The notes beneath the pieces are model-generated. The model did not search any database and was not told the origin of the DNA. It worked only from the letters and a program-made list of their open reading frames with translations. From positions 5,990,843 through 6,054,842 of the forward strand of contig OY821748.1 of assembly GCA_963682055.1 (NCBI GenBank): a stretch of DNA of 64,000 bases. Direction: 5' to 3'. The DNA is from Primula veris. Taxonomy: Eukaryota; Streptophyta; Magnoliopsida; Ericales; Primulaceae. Each line of letters starts with the position of its first letter. The first letter of the stretch is position 1. A program made the position numbers and the translations under genes. Positions 1 to 10,520 of the stretch are shown piece by piece.

Positions 1-347
1 TCTAGTTTCCCTGGATAGAGCTACGTATCAAAACCCCTTTTTACCCATCGTGTATATTGTCCTTTTCATTTTGTGTCGCAATTGAAATTTTAACTTAATT
101 ATTTTATTAGTTATTAGATATTTAGAATTAGATATTAGACGAGATTTTCTAAAAAAAGTCCTTACTTATTAGTAGATACGAAATTAGGAGAGATTTTTTT
201 ATTTTTTTTCAATAATTACATTCTCATTAGTTAATAATCCTAGTGATTCGATTTCTATGTTTATTCTGATAAGAAATAGGATATTAACAAAAATTCTTTT
301 TCATCGAATGACTATTCATGTAAATAAAATAGGGAGAAAAAAACTAT
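1..347 (+). other. plastid-derived spacer upstream of accD (NUPT)
   Basis: AT-rich non-coding sequence directly upstream of the accD fragment. It has the look of the plastid rbcL-accD spacer and runs into the accD start without a break, so the plastid insertion probably extends past the left window edge. No gene is seen in it. Confidence 0.5.
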
Positions 348-695
348 ATGGAAAAATGGCAGTTCAATTCGATGTTGTCTAACAAGGAGTTAGAATTCGA
401 ACACAGGTGTGGATTAAGTAAATCAATGGGCAGCCGTAGTCCTATTGATGAACATATCAGTGAAAGTGAATATCCGAATAGAAATAATAGGCATCAGTAT
501 AGTCGGAGTTATAGTGACAGTTCGGCTTACAGTAATGTTGATAATTTATTTGGTGTCAAAGACATTGGGAATTTCATCGATGATGACACTTTTATAGTTC
601 GGGCTAAGAATGGGGAGAGCTATTCCATATATTTTGATATTGAAACTAAGTTTTTTGAAATTAACAAGGACCATTCTTTTCTGAGTGAATTCTAG
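348..695 (+). pseudogene. accD: plastid accD 5' fragment in nuclear DNA (NUPT)
   Basis: The 115-residue reading frame matches the N-terminal part of plastid-encoded acetyl-CoA carboxylase carboxyltransferase beta subunit: it opens MEKWQFNSML, then has LFGVKDIGNFIDDDTF, SYSIYFDIE and ends HSFLSEF. In plastids the beta subunit makes malonyl-CoA for fatty acid synthesis and is about 480-500 residues. Here the frame stops just after HSFLSE, before the zinc-finger and the catalytic carboxyltransferase domain, so it cannot be functional. The next sequence is not accD; a rearrangement joins it to an inverted atpI end. The frame is open but diverged, as expected of an ageing nuclear plastid insertion. 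Confidence 0.85.
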
Positions 696-983
696 AATTG
701 TTCATCAAAATATCCAAAAGAGTTGGCTTATAGCCATTAAATTATATAGACCTACTTAAACTCTTTCTCTCCCGACCAAAACTTCATTTTCTTTCTTATT
801 ATTCCACTATAGATAAAATGGAGATTAGGCCGAAGCATTAGCTAGAAATATCATTAGTTAATTGATCTAAGTTTAGGCAATTTATTATTTATTACATTTT
901 TCTTTTGGTCAATCGATAGTTTTATTAAATTGAAGGGGAGTCGTTCTATAAAAGAACATACTTTTTTTTTTTCCGAAAACAAG
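696..983. other. non-coding plastid-like filler between accD and atpI fragments
   Basis: No reading frame or RNA gene is recognised. The right part, up to the oligo-T near 961-972, probably represents the spacer downstream of plastid atpI in inverted orientation, because it adjoins the atpI stop codon at 984-986. The origin of the left part is unclear. Confidence 0.35.
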
Positions 984-1077
984 TCAATGATGGCCCTCCA
1001 TGGATTCACCTATATAAACAGCAGCTAAATTTGCAAAAATAAGAGCTTGAATACCACTTGTAAATAATCCAAGAACA
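984..1077 (-). pseudogene. atpI: plastid atpI 3' end, inverted (NUPT)
   Basis: On the minus strand this encodes the last ~30 residues of the plastid ATP synthase CF0 subunit a: [12 protein letters not shown], then [13 protein letters not shown] and a stop at 984-986. That terminus is characteristic of atpI. It lies upstream of, and inverted relative to, the rps2 and atpI 5' pieces that follow, so one atpI copy has been split with its ends in opposite orientations. It is a non-functional fragment. Confidence 0.8.
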
Positions 1078-1086
1078 TGACAGGAT

Positions 1087-1644
1087 AGCTCGTTTTTTAT
1101 CTGAAGCTTGTGATTTGGTTTTTGATGCAGCAAGTCAGGAAAAAGAGTTTTTAATTGTTGGTACCAAAAATAAAGCAGTTGATTTAGTATCACGGTCTGC
1201 AATAAGGGATCGATGTCATTATGTTAATAAAAAATGGCTCGGTGGTAGGTTAACGAATTGGTCTACTACACAAACGAGAAGTTCAGAAACTTAAAAATGG
1301 AACAACAAATGGGCCGCTTTAACCGTCTTCCTAAAAGAAGAGATGCAGCTATATTGAAAATACAATTATCTCACTTACAAACATATCTGGGCGGAATTAA
1401 ATATATGACGGGTTTACCCGATATTGTAATCATTATTGATCAGCACGAAGAATATACAACTTTTCGAGAATGTATTACTTTGGGAATTCCAACAATTTGT
1501 TTAATCGATACAAATTGTGACCCCGATCTTCGAGATATTTCGATTCCAGCGAACGATGACGCTATAGCTTCAATTCGATTAATTCTTAACAAATTAGTAT
1601 TTGCAATTTGTGAGGATCGTTCTAGCTATATAATCAATCCTTGA
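1087..1644 (+). pseudogene. rps2: plastid rps2 fragment (NUPT)
   Basis: The plus strand encodes most of plastid ribosomal protein S2. Frame 1 from about 1087 reads [40 protein letters not shown] and LTNWSTT. After a frameshift near 1275 the frame continues [49 protein letters not shown] and [18 protein letters not shown] to the stop at 1642-1644. The first ~75 codons are missing at the junction with inverted atpI, and there is a deletion/frameshift and an extra Arg codon. Plastid gene order rps2-atpI is kept to the right. It is a decayed nuclear copy. Confidence 0.85.
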
Positions 1645-1852
1645 TTAATAATAAGATAAATAAATTCGTTAGAAAACTAAAGAGATTTATATAGAATTGG
1701 TTACAATTTGTGAACCTCAAAAAAAGAAAAGAACTGAGGATATTATGTGATTAGTTGGTATTAAAAATATAGGATTCAAGTAAAATAGGTAAGTTAAGAA
1801 TGAGATGTTGAATGAAAATAATTTTGTTTTAAAGTTCTATTTCTGGGGCAAT

Positions 1853-2139
1853 ATGAATGTTCTATTATGTTCCATTAACACACTAAAGGGTTTATATGAT
1901 ATATCCGGTGCAGAAGTAGGCCAACATTTCTATTGGAAAATAGGAAGTTTCCAAGTCCACGGCCGAGTACTTATTACTTCTTGGGTTGTAATTGCGTTCA
2001 GCTACTCCCGTTGTTCGGAACCCACAAACCATTCCGACTGAGGGTCATAATTTCTTCGAATATATTCTTGAATTCATTCGTGATGTGAGTTAAACCCAAA
2101 TTGGGGAAGAATACGGCCCTTGGGTTCCCTTTATTGGAA
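1853..2139 (+). pseudogene. atpI: plastid atpI 5' fragment (NUPT)
   Basis: Starting at the ATG at 1853 the sequence encodes the N-terminus of ATP synthase CF0 subunit a: [21 protein letters not shown], then [16 protein letters not shown]. An internal deletion near 2000 and further frameshifts break the frame, but RNPQTIP- and GEEYGPWVPFIG-like segments are still readable to about 2139. There the plastid homology stops abruptly and a duplicated nuclear promoter segment begins. The rest of atpI is absent apart from the inverted tail at 984-1077. Confidence 0.8.
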
Positions 2140-3460
2140 GTTTTGCAGTTTTTATAACTCAGAGTTTTTGCCCTAGTTTCATATTTGGGCTTTTTTTGTT
2201 TTAATTCTGTTTGGGTTTTTAGGGTTTTATTCAGTTTGGCCGTTTTTGTTTTTATTAAATTTGGGCATATTTTTGTTTTTATTAATTTGGGCTTTTCTTG
2301 AGTCTGATTAGTTGGGCAGAAAGTGATCAAGGGGCCAAAGAGGAAATTACAAAATTTGAGTTTGGTGTGGGGTGGTATAAGATTGCGAGAATATTAGCTA
2401 TAAGTCATATTTCATAATATTTTTCGACTATTATAATTTATAGCATATTTGTGCTTGATTCTCAAAAGCTGGTCATATTTTCTGAATTTTGATTGTTATG
2501 TTATATGTGATCAGTTGTGCGTTTTGGTTATTTTTTGTGATAGTATGTGACAAATACTTAGGTTGTCGGAGAGTATTACATCATCGGAGGTGCTGAGCCG
2601 AAACTAATTTAATTTCCAGTCATCCGGACCAATAAAAAAGAGATTAAAAGTTGTTTTTAAGCTTAAAAAAGAACTTATAATCTATACTGGAAAGATATTA
2701 AATGTAAAAAAGAGTTTAAAAGTTATTTTTAAGTTTAAAAAAAGATATTATAATCTACACGAGAAATATATTAAATTGTAAAAAAATATCTTAAAAACTA
2801 TTTTTAAGTTTTTTTTAGTGTGTTAAATTATTAAGTATATAAAAAAAATTACGAAAATAATATATTTTTTTATCACTTGTAATATGACCTAAACTTAAAA
2901 ATATTACGAGAGTAGTGATTTATGCACAAAAATCTTCTTAAAATGTATCCGGCCATCGAAGAGTCATAAGATTGTAGTAATTTCAAAAGCAAATTAAATT
3001 ATTTTTTGTAATTAAGATTTTATACATGAGAAGATTGTTTTTATTCGTTAGATGGGTCGCCTCCAGCTATTCGGTAGGATTCATTCCATTTATTTTTCTT
3101 GTGATGGGGGAGTGGTAGCTCGTGAACAAACTGGACTCGCTCGAGAGATTTGGGCAGAGAAGAGTTGGAATTTGTTTGATGGTTATTTTGTTGTATGTTT
3201 TGGCTACTTATTTCTATGACCTTTTTATCGGGTCACTATATCGTTCATTACAAAATAAAATAAGGTTATATTATTATTATTAGGAGGTTGGTTTTAGTAG
3301 TTCATTTGTCTAACTAGTATTTTTTATGTCTATTTAAAAAATAATAATTTTTTTTTTATACATATATATATATATATATATATAAACGTCAACTAGGGGT
3401 ATGTTGGTCGTCACCACTTTCTCATGTCATCGTTGTCCCTCCATTAATCTTCGTCCCTAT
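2140..3460. repeat. direct-repeat copy of the RPS3a promoter region
   Basis: This block aligns in the same orientation with about 9350-10520. Shared stretches include AGAGGAAATTACAAAATTTGA (2339 and 9547 areas), AAAAGAGATTAAA (2636, 9691), the TTGGGCTTTT-type motifs (2187-2295 versus 9390-9500), GAATTTGTTTGATGG (3170, 10214) and AGTAGTT..TTTGTCTAAC (3296, 10378). The left copy carries an extra ~170 bases (about 2425-2590) and many point differences. It starts close to where the RPS3a transcription start would lie, directly against plastid DNA, so it looks like the promoter of a second RPS3a copy whose gene body was lost. Confidence 0.85.
3361..3383. repeat. (TA)n microsatellite
   Basis: An uninterrupted run of alternating T and A. 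A second short TA tract lies at about 3459-3471. Confidence 0.9.
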
Positions 3461-3474
3461 ATATATATATATAC

Positions 3475-3515
3475 TGGTAAATACAAGCACACGTTGTGTG
3501 CCCACCGATATGGTA
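3475..3515 (-). mobile_element. possible degraded Helitron 3' terminus
   Basis: On the minus strand GCACAC-AAC-GTGTGC forms a small hairpin followed about ten bases later by CCAGT. This resembles the hairpin plus CTAGT end of the clearer Helitron at 51049-51356, with one base changed in the terminal motif. No matching 5' end was located, so the call is weak. Confidence 0.3.
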
Positions 3516-4714
3516 TGTGTTTTTATTTTAAAAATTAAATAATTAGTTCTTGACCGTTTGTTTTTCAAAATTTTATAAGTATTTCCAAAATTTTATAAGT
3601 ATTTCCAAAAATTCACAATCACTAATTTTAACATCCAACAATCGGACTCTCTTATTTATGTTTTATGGACGAGTTTGCCTTTTCTTTTAATACTGTCTTT
3701 TTTTCAAAATCCACAGTTTACTGATTGCAACTGCATCTTCTTAAAATTACACGATTCAACATATGGAGTGATATTGTAGCAGCATGTCACGGCTCCTCAT
3801 TAAGAGCATTAACATTGAAGTAATCAACTAACCGATATTTTGAACATTTAAGCAGTCTGGTCATTACCTATTGCTGTATGATTTCAAGTTGAAGAACCAA
3901 TTGAAGTAATTTTCCCATTGAAGTAATCGACTCATCGATATTTTAAACATTACATTGCCTAATTCTAAGATGAAGAACCCATTGAAGAAATTAACAATAG
4001 TATTTTGAACATCAATGCATTGCTGTTTTTGTCAGTCCATTTGCTCAGAGAGAAGGAAATTGACATAGCTTCGTCACAAGGGAAACAGAAAGTTTTAAAT
4101 AACAAAAAATAAAATTTGCAAAAACACACAAGTTTTATCACAAAGAAAGTTTAGTGCACAAGCAGACTCATCCTAACAAGTAAATCAAGTAGCCAATGCA
4201 TTAAAATTTGCAAAAGCATACTAATATTTTTCAGGAAAAATAGTGACGGGGTGGAGGCTTTTACAAGAAGTATCGTTTCACAAGAACATAGTAATTTGAA
4301 AATGATAAGGAAAATAGCTGTTTGAAAAATAGATTTTCATTTCAGCCATTGGGCAAAGGTGGCAGGTGGGTGTAGGAGTACTGGGCCACCCAAGTCTGAT
4401 TTAAATAAATCAAAATAAAGCAAGAAAACAGAAATAAACCAAAATTCATAAACATAAAACTGTAATAAACACAAGGAAAAAATGCACTTCTGGTTTCTTA
4501 TATGCTAGAAAAAGTAAAAACATAACAGATAGCAAAAATCTGCTTCTAGAATAAAAGGTACAAACATAACAGAGAGCGAAAAACCGCTTCTAGAATCTCA
4601 AGGTAAAGCTAAAACATAAAAACACCATAATTATCTGGTTCTTCCCTCAAAACATTCTGTAAAATAAAGAGAATCAAAGAGTTATTTCTCATAAAAACTC
4701 CTTCAAAACAGCAT
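3516..4714. other. intergenic region with small tandem repeats and RPS3a 3' UTR
   Basis: No gene is seen. At 3567-3609 a ~21-base unit (AAAATTTTATAAGTATTTCC) is repeated twice. At about 3820-4010 a looser unit containing CATTGAAGTAAT, CGATATTTT and AACATT recurs three times. The right end (about 4490-4714) is probably the 3' UTR of RPS3a on the minus strand. Confidence 0.5.
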
Positions 4715-7700
4715 CTAAGCTCCAACAACCTCAGGGGCAGCCTCAGTAACAGGCTCCTCAGCTGGCCTTTCAACCTTAACACCGACATCCTCATTGTTAT
4801 AGTCACCATGTACCTGCATCACGAAATAACCCATATCAAAAAATTAAAAGCCAGTTGCATGAAACTACTGTCCTTCAAAAAATCATGTTTCAATCCCAAC
4901 GAGTGCAAAATAACTTCGCAAAAATGAACCATCAAAAGTGAAATTAGATATTTAAAGCGTATGGAGCTTCAAAATTACTAGGAGTAACAAAACAGCAAAC
5001 TGTTAGAAATTCAATTAAATGAAAATCATGATCATCAAAAGCAACTCAAATTCAGAAAAAATCCATAATATGTCCAACATCATAAATTGGTGGTAATTTT
5101 ATGAAACAAAATCCATAATTGGCAACTAAAAATAAGTATACCAGCATTTGAAACAAATAAGCCCAACGAAAAGTAGACCAAGAAGTAGAGAAGGAAATTG
5201 TTACCTCCATCAATTTGCCAAGATCAAACTTGGGTGATTTCAGGATCTTGACTTTGCGAATGAACACATTCTGAAGAGGGTAGATGCTTGAAGTGGCTTT
5301 CTCAATCTCCTTTCCAATACTCTCTGGGATAAACTTCTGCACCAATTCCTTCAAGTCACATGATTGCGCCTGGTTCACCATGATCTCTGTCATCTTCTTA
5401 CGGATCTGAAAACAAACAAATTTAACAGAATAAGCTGAAGCCAAAAATTAACTAGTACAAGAAGTATAATCAGATTTTAACTTTTCAAATTTTGTGCACT
5501 TCTTTTTTGAGATCTACAAATTGTGCACTTAATAGATGAAGAAAATATGGGGGAGACTTAAAAAGAAAATTCATGAAAGGATGGTGTTAAAAAAAGAGAG
5601 TACCCACTGTTATTTTCTTTCGTATTTGTTACCCCCAGATTACTAGTTAAACAAGTGATATAACATTAATGTAAATGGCTTGTATTCTGGTCCAAAATTA
5701 AACTCTGTTTGGACAAAGCACTGACGTACCAATAATCTATCTAGACCAAGAGTAAAATTAGAGAGCATAGAGAATCATACGAGGCGAATCTGGCTGGACT
5801 GAGCATAACAGGTCCTCTTCTGAGTGTTTTGCCTCTTCTTGGTGAACCCAATGCAAAACATCCTCAAGGTATAGCCATCAGTTGTCTTCACATCAACATG
5901 GGCCTCAATCAGAGTTTGCCACTTGCGAACAAGAGACCTCAGCTTGTCTGTGGTGAAGTTCATACCCTGAAATTAATATCCATACACCATGAGCTTGTCT
6001 GTTGTACAATAGTTCCATTACTTACAAACACACTTTGAAAAGTATTTTAAATTTACACTTCCATCAAAATAGTAAACTAATGCACTATTAAGATAAAAGC
6101 CAAAATAGCAAGTAACTTGGGCCATGTTCAAAATACAATACTGATGTAACATACCCAGAAGTTGGTGAGAACATTCTTTCCCTGGACATCCTCGGCTCTA
6201 AGCCTGATCTTCCTGTAAGCATGGTCTTCATCACCCTGAAGGTCCGCCAAAGAGACCTCAAACACACGGTGCTTCAGTCCATCGGAAGCAATCTGCCATT
6301 AGACCGTTTAAAATCATTATATTACAATGCATATTAAAACACTTTTTTGTTATTGCCAAATACAATTTTATAATAGGTTTTAAAACTTTGAACCCAAATA
6401 TCAGGTTTGTAATTATTTTATTCTGAAGGTAAGAATAATCTAAACTGAAAATCTAAACTATAACAATACATGCATTTGCTAAAATAGAGTGGGTTCTCTA
6501 TAACTATTATGAAGCTTGTCATGACAGAGGAGACAAGTCTAACAACGAAATTAAAATCAGAAATATGATTATCGGAGTGGTCTAAAGTTGGATAAGCTGA
6601 ATGAAGCCAGAAGTAGCAAATTATGCAGACTTTCTCTATGAAAATTCTGAAACATTCTATTTAAACCATGATTAAAATAAAACTATGACAGTAGATATAT
6701 ACTTCTAATAAAAGAAAACCATTTTATATAAACAAGTCTCTAGCTGAAAATGAAGACTTCTAATAAAAATCACAAGATATATACTTCAGGTCGCTAACAA
6801 CAATTAAGTCCATCAATCAGGCAATTGAATAACTATGCCGCTCGTGTTAAATATATACTTGAGGTGCTGGGATTATGCTTTTTTTTAACAATTAGGTCAC
6901 TAATATAAAGCAAGTACATCAATTATAGCTTTTATTATATCAACTAAAGTGAAATATTTTCCGGTGAGGATGACTATGCACTAAATTTAATGTTTGAAGA
7001 AAGAAAAAATAAAATTCAATCACATCTTTTATTATGTCAACTCAAAGTAAAATATTTTCAAATAAGGAAATGCTGGCTTCTCAGCTTCAATCTAGCAGTA
7101 AGGGATGACTATGCACTTAGATTATTTAATGAACAAAGTACAAATAAAACTTAAGCAGATAATATAATGGAAGAGGAAAAGAGATTACAAGACAGGGGAA
7201 GCTCACAGCTTTTATTATGTCAACTCAGTAAAATATTTTCAAATAAGGAAACGCTGGCTTCTCAGCTTCAATCTAGCAGTAAGGGATGACTATGCACTTA
7301 GATTATTTAATGAACAAAGTACAAATTAAACTTAAGCAGATAATATAATGGAAGAGGAAAAGAGATTACAAGACAGGGGAGGCTCTTGCTTAGCGGGCTA
7401 AAAGTAGCACGATGAAAATAAATTAACTTGACCATGAAAGAACTTTGAAAGCACAGAAACAGAACAAAAGTCATATATGGACAAGACATGAGGATGTACT
7501 GCAGGGAAAATGAATCAATCTTGTTGATTGAACCATACAAAAATTGGAATATTTTTTACGCTAAACTAAATACACAATGTGCCAAACAAAACAGAATATC
7601 ACCAACACCAATGATAATGATAGACCATCAATTTCAAATAAATAACGATCCATACCAAAAAAGACAGAGGTTTGGTGACAGTTTTTCCTGAACTCTCAAA

Positions 7701-9290
7701 TTAGACTCAATATTAAGATATTCAAAGACAATTGTTCATGCACAACAAGTTAATTTAAGCACATGAATGGACTCAACAAACTAGCGGTCCAAGAAGATAC
7801 CTTGGTACCCTGAGTTCGGGTGACAAGAGTTTTCCCAACATTCTTGGTATTGAAGAACGATGGCGCCTTGATATCATACCAATCTTTCTTGGTGAAGGGG
7901 TCAGCCCTACCAGAAGGAAACATAGTTTAAATAAGTTCAGAAACAAAACAATATAAGAGATGAATAATAACACTAATTACATAAAATTGGAATATACTAT
8001 AGAAAATAAAGTACTCAGATTGTTAACACACTCAATGACCATCAGTGAAAATACATAAATCCTAGAAATCAAATAAACAAACGAAAAAAATCACAGAAGT
8101 AGAAAATCCATTAGATCATCACTGTCACGAATACATGAATTGCAGCAAGACAAAAATGCTGAGTTATTATTGAAATCAGTGCATAATTTGAAAACATTTC
8201 CCTCTACCCTTTTGATATTATAGTATTCTAGGTGCTCCGTCTTTTTTTCTCTATTAACAATTAATTTCAAGTCACTGTTCTACCTCTTAACGGAGTGAAA
8301 AGCTCAACACCTAATATACAATCAAACTAAAAGGATAAGAGTGAAATGTTATAAAATTATAAACTTAAATGTTACCATTGCTTTTTAAAATAAGCCTTTG
8401 ACTAAAACATTGGATGCAAACGGGGTTTAGGACTGAGTAATCATCACTCAAAACACAAACATAACAAAAATATCAGCCCATAAAATATAGAAATGGATAA
8501 TATGTTAACTAAGCATATAACCCACTATCCATATAAGCTCTATCAAACTAATAATGATAATAAAAATCCCTAATCATCTGAAAACTTACAGAAGACAAAA
8601 ATAACTCCACAAATTAAATATATAAATGTGTGATATATTAATCGGCATACTTATCATGTCACGGTATTCATGTAAGCTCTATCTAACAGCAATTATAGCT
8701 TTATCAAACACCAATTAAATTGGAATATCAAAATACAACCAAATGCTGATATAGAAAATGAATAATATGCAAATTTATCATGAACGAATATTCATATAAG
8801 CTCTATCTAATAGCAATTAAACAGCTTATAGTATTTTCAAACCACAATTAAGTTGTAATAACAAAAGACAATAAACAAATACCCCATACACATAAAATCC
8901 AAAATGCTAATATAGAGAAAACATCACTCCAAAAATTAGATTTATAAATAGAAAATAGACAAATTTATCATGCCATAATATTCATATAAGCTCTATATAA
9001 CATCAATTAAAACAGGTAATAGTTTTATCAAAAGACAATAAAAATAATAACTCAATTAGCAAACACATTATAAAAAAAAGATAGAATAATAAGTAGTAAA
9101 AGAATACTCACGCTTTCTTCTTTCCACCCTTCTTCCCTTTGGAAATCCGCTTGTTTTTCCTGTACATACAAAATATTCATATACACATTAGCAAACACAC
9201 ATACACAAATACATACACATATACATATATATATATATTTATATTTATATATATATATAAAAGAGAGAACAAGGTTTACCCAACAGCCAT
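4715..9290 (-). CDS. RPS3A: 40S ribosomal protein S3a (eS1), seven exons
   Basis: Spliced exons on the minus strand: 9290-9280, 9159-9112, 7906-7801, 6292-6155, 5966-5781, 5405-5205 and 4813-4715. All have GT-AG borders and join in frame to give 262 residues, the normal length for plant S3a (also called cyc07). The product opens [20 protein letters not shown], then has [80 protein letters not shown] and [12 protein letters not shown], and ends EAAPEVVGA. The protein is a structural component of the cytosolic small ribosomal subunit near the mRNA exit site (family knowledge). The first coding exon is only 11 bases, typical of this gene. The gene appears fully intact. Introns 2 and 3 contain internal duplications. 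Confidence 0.97.
7026..7384. repeat. ~183-bp tandem duplication in RPS3a intron 3
   Basis: Unit 1 (about 7026-7204) and unit 2 (about 7209-7384) both run from CTTTTATTATGTCAACTCA through CTGGCTTCTCAGCTTCAATC and GATGACTATGCACTTAGATT to AGACAGGGGA. They differ at only a few positions, so the duplication is recent. A third, diverged partial copy is visible at about 6929-7000. Confidence 0.9.
8495..9040. repeat. imperfect repeats in RPS3a intron 2
   Basis: The motif TTATCATG..(A/G)TATTCAT(A/G)TAAGCTCTAT, followed by a CAATTA-rich stretch, occurs near 8655, 8778 and 8966, with a shorter relative near 8530. The spacing varies from about 120 to 190 bases. These look like old, diverged local duplications. 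Confidence 0.7.
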
Positions 9291-9297
9291 GATGAAG

Positions 9298-9326
9298 AGA
9301 GAGAGAGAGAGAGATAGAGAGATAGA
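9298..9326 (-). repeat. CT-rich microsatellite in RPS3a 5' leader
   Basis: A (GA)n tract on the plus strand lies 8-36 bases upstream of the RPS3a start codon, so the transcript leader is CT-rich. Pyrimidine-rich leaders are common for ribosomal protein mRNAs. The exact transcription start cannot be read from sequence. Confidence 0.75.
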
Positions 9327-9391
9327 CGGCTCTTGGTACTGAGAACAAAAATATTTATAACTGCCCTAGTTTCATATGCTATGTTTCACCT

Positions 9392-9526
9392 TGGGCTTTT
9401 TATTGTTTTTATTTAGTTTGGGCTTTTTGGGTTTGATTCATTTTGGGCCTTTTTGTTTTTTTTAAATTTGGGCCTTTTTTTGTTTTTATTGAATTTGGCC
9501 TTTTCTTAAGTCTGGTTAGTTGGGCC
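9392..9526 (-). promoter_or_regulatory. site II (TGGGCY) cluster, RPS3a promoter
   Basis: Five TGGGCC/TGGGCT motifs occur at 9392-9397, 9419-9424, 9444-9449, 9469-9474 and 9521-9526, about 100-240 bases upstream of the start codon. Site II motifs bound by TCP-type factors are a known signature of plant ribosomal protein and other proliferation-linked promoters. No TATA box is evident. The duplicated copy at 2187-2320 keeps several of these motifs and also an AGGGTTTT (telo-box-like) stretch at about 2220. Confidence 0.75.
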
Positions 9527-10520
9527 GAAATCTATAAAGAGGTAAAAGAGGAAATTACAAAATTTGAAGTTTAGTGTGTGATGGTATATAAGATTGTGAG
9601 GATATTAGCGGTAAGTTATTTTTTATAAGATTTTTCGAGCAAAGTGCTGATCCGAAATTAATTTAAATTTCAGTCATTCCCCTTAATAAAAAAGAGATTA
9701 AATTCTGTTTTCAAGCTTAAAAAATAGCTTATAATTTATACGGAACGATATTAAAATGTAAAAAGAGCTTAAAAGTTTTTAAGCTTAAAAAAAGATTATA
9801 ATCTACACGAGAAACATATTAAAGTGTAAAAAAATAGCCTAAAAGCTGTTTTTTGGTTTTTTTTAGTGTTTGTTTGAATTATTAAGTAAAAAAAAAACCA
9901 AAAAGTTACGAAAATAATATTATCACTTGTAATGTGACATAAACTTAAAAATATTGTGACAACAGTGATTTATGAACAAAATTCTTTTTAAGAGATGACC
10001 GGCCACCAAAAAACCATGAGATTGTAGTAATTTCGAAAGCAAATTAAATTATTTTTTGTAATTAAGATTTTATACATGAGGAGATTGTTTTTTGTTCGTT
10101 CGATAGGTCGCCTCGTGCTATTCGGTAGGATTCATTCCTTTTATTTTTCTTATGATGTTGGAGTGGTGGCTCGTAAACAAACCCGCCCGAGCGATTTTGG
10201 GAAAGAAGAGTTTGAATTTGTTTGATGGTTATTTTGTTGTATGGTTTGGATACTTATTCCTATGGCCTTTTTATCGAGTCACTCTTCGATGGGCCTCCGA
10301 CCTACTTGTTTTAATGATATCGTTCATTACAAAATTAAATAAAATAAGGTTATATTTTGATTGGGATGTTGGTTTTAGTAGTTGGTTTGTCTAACTTATA
10401 TTTTTTATTTCTATTTAAAAAGTATATATAAAGTTATAAACGTTTACAAGGGATATGCTCGTCGCCACCACTTTCCCATGTCATCGTTGGTCCATCGGTT
10501 GATCTTCGTCCCAATGTATA

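Noticed and set aside
348..695. accD frame as a functional nuclear-transferred gene
   Set aside because: It lacks a transit peptide and the whole catalytic domain, and lies in rearranged plastid DNA.
9052..9348. Open frames on both strands over RPS3a exons 1-2 (about 98 and 67 codons)
   Set aside because: They read through introns, a TA/CA microsatellite and the GA tract; the true coding pieces are the short RPS3a exons.
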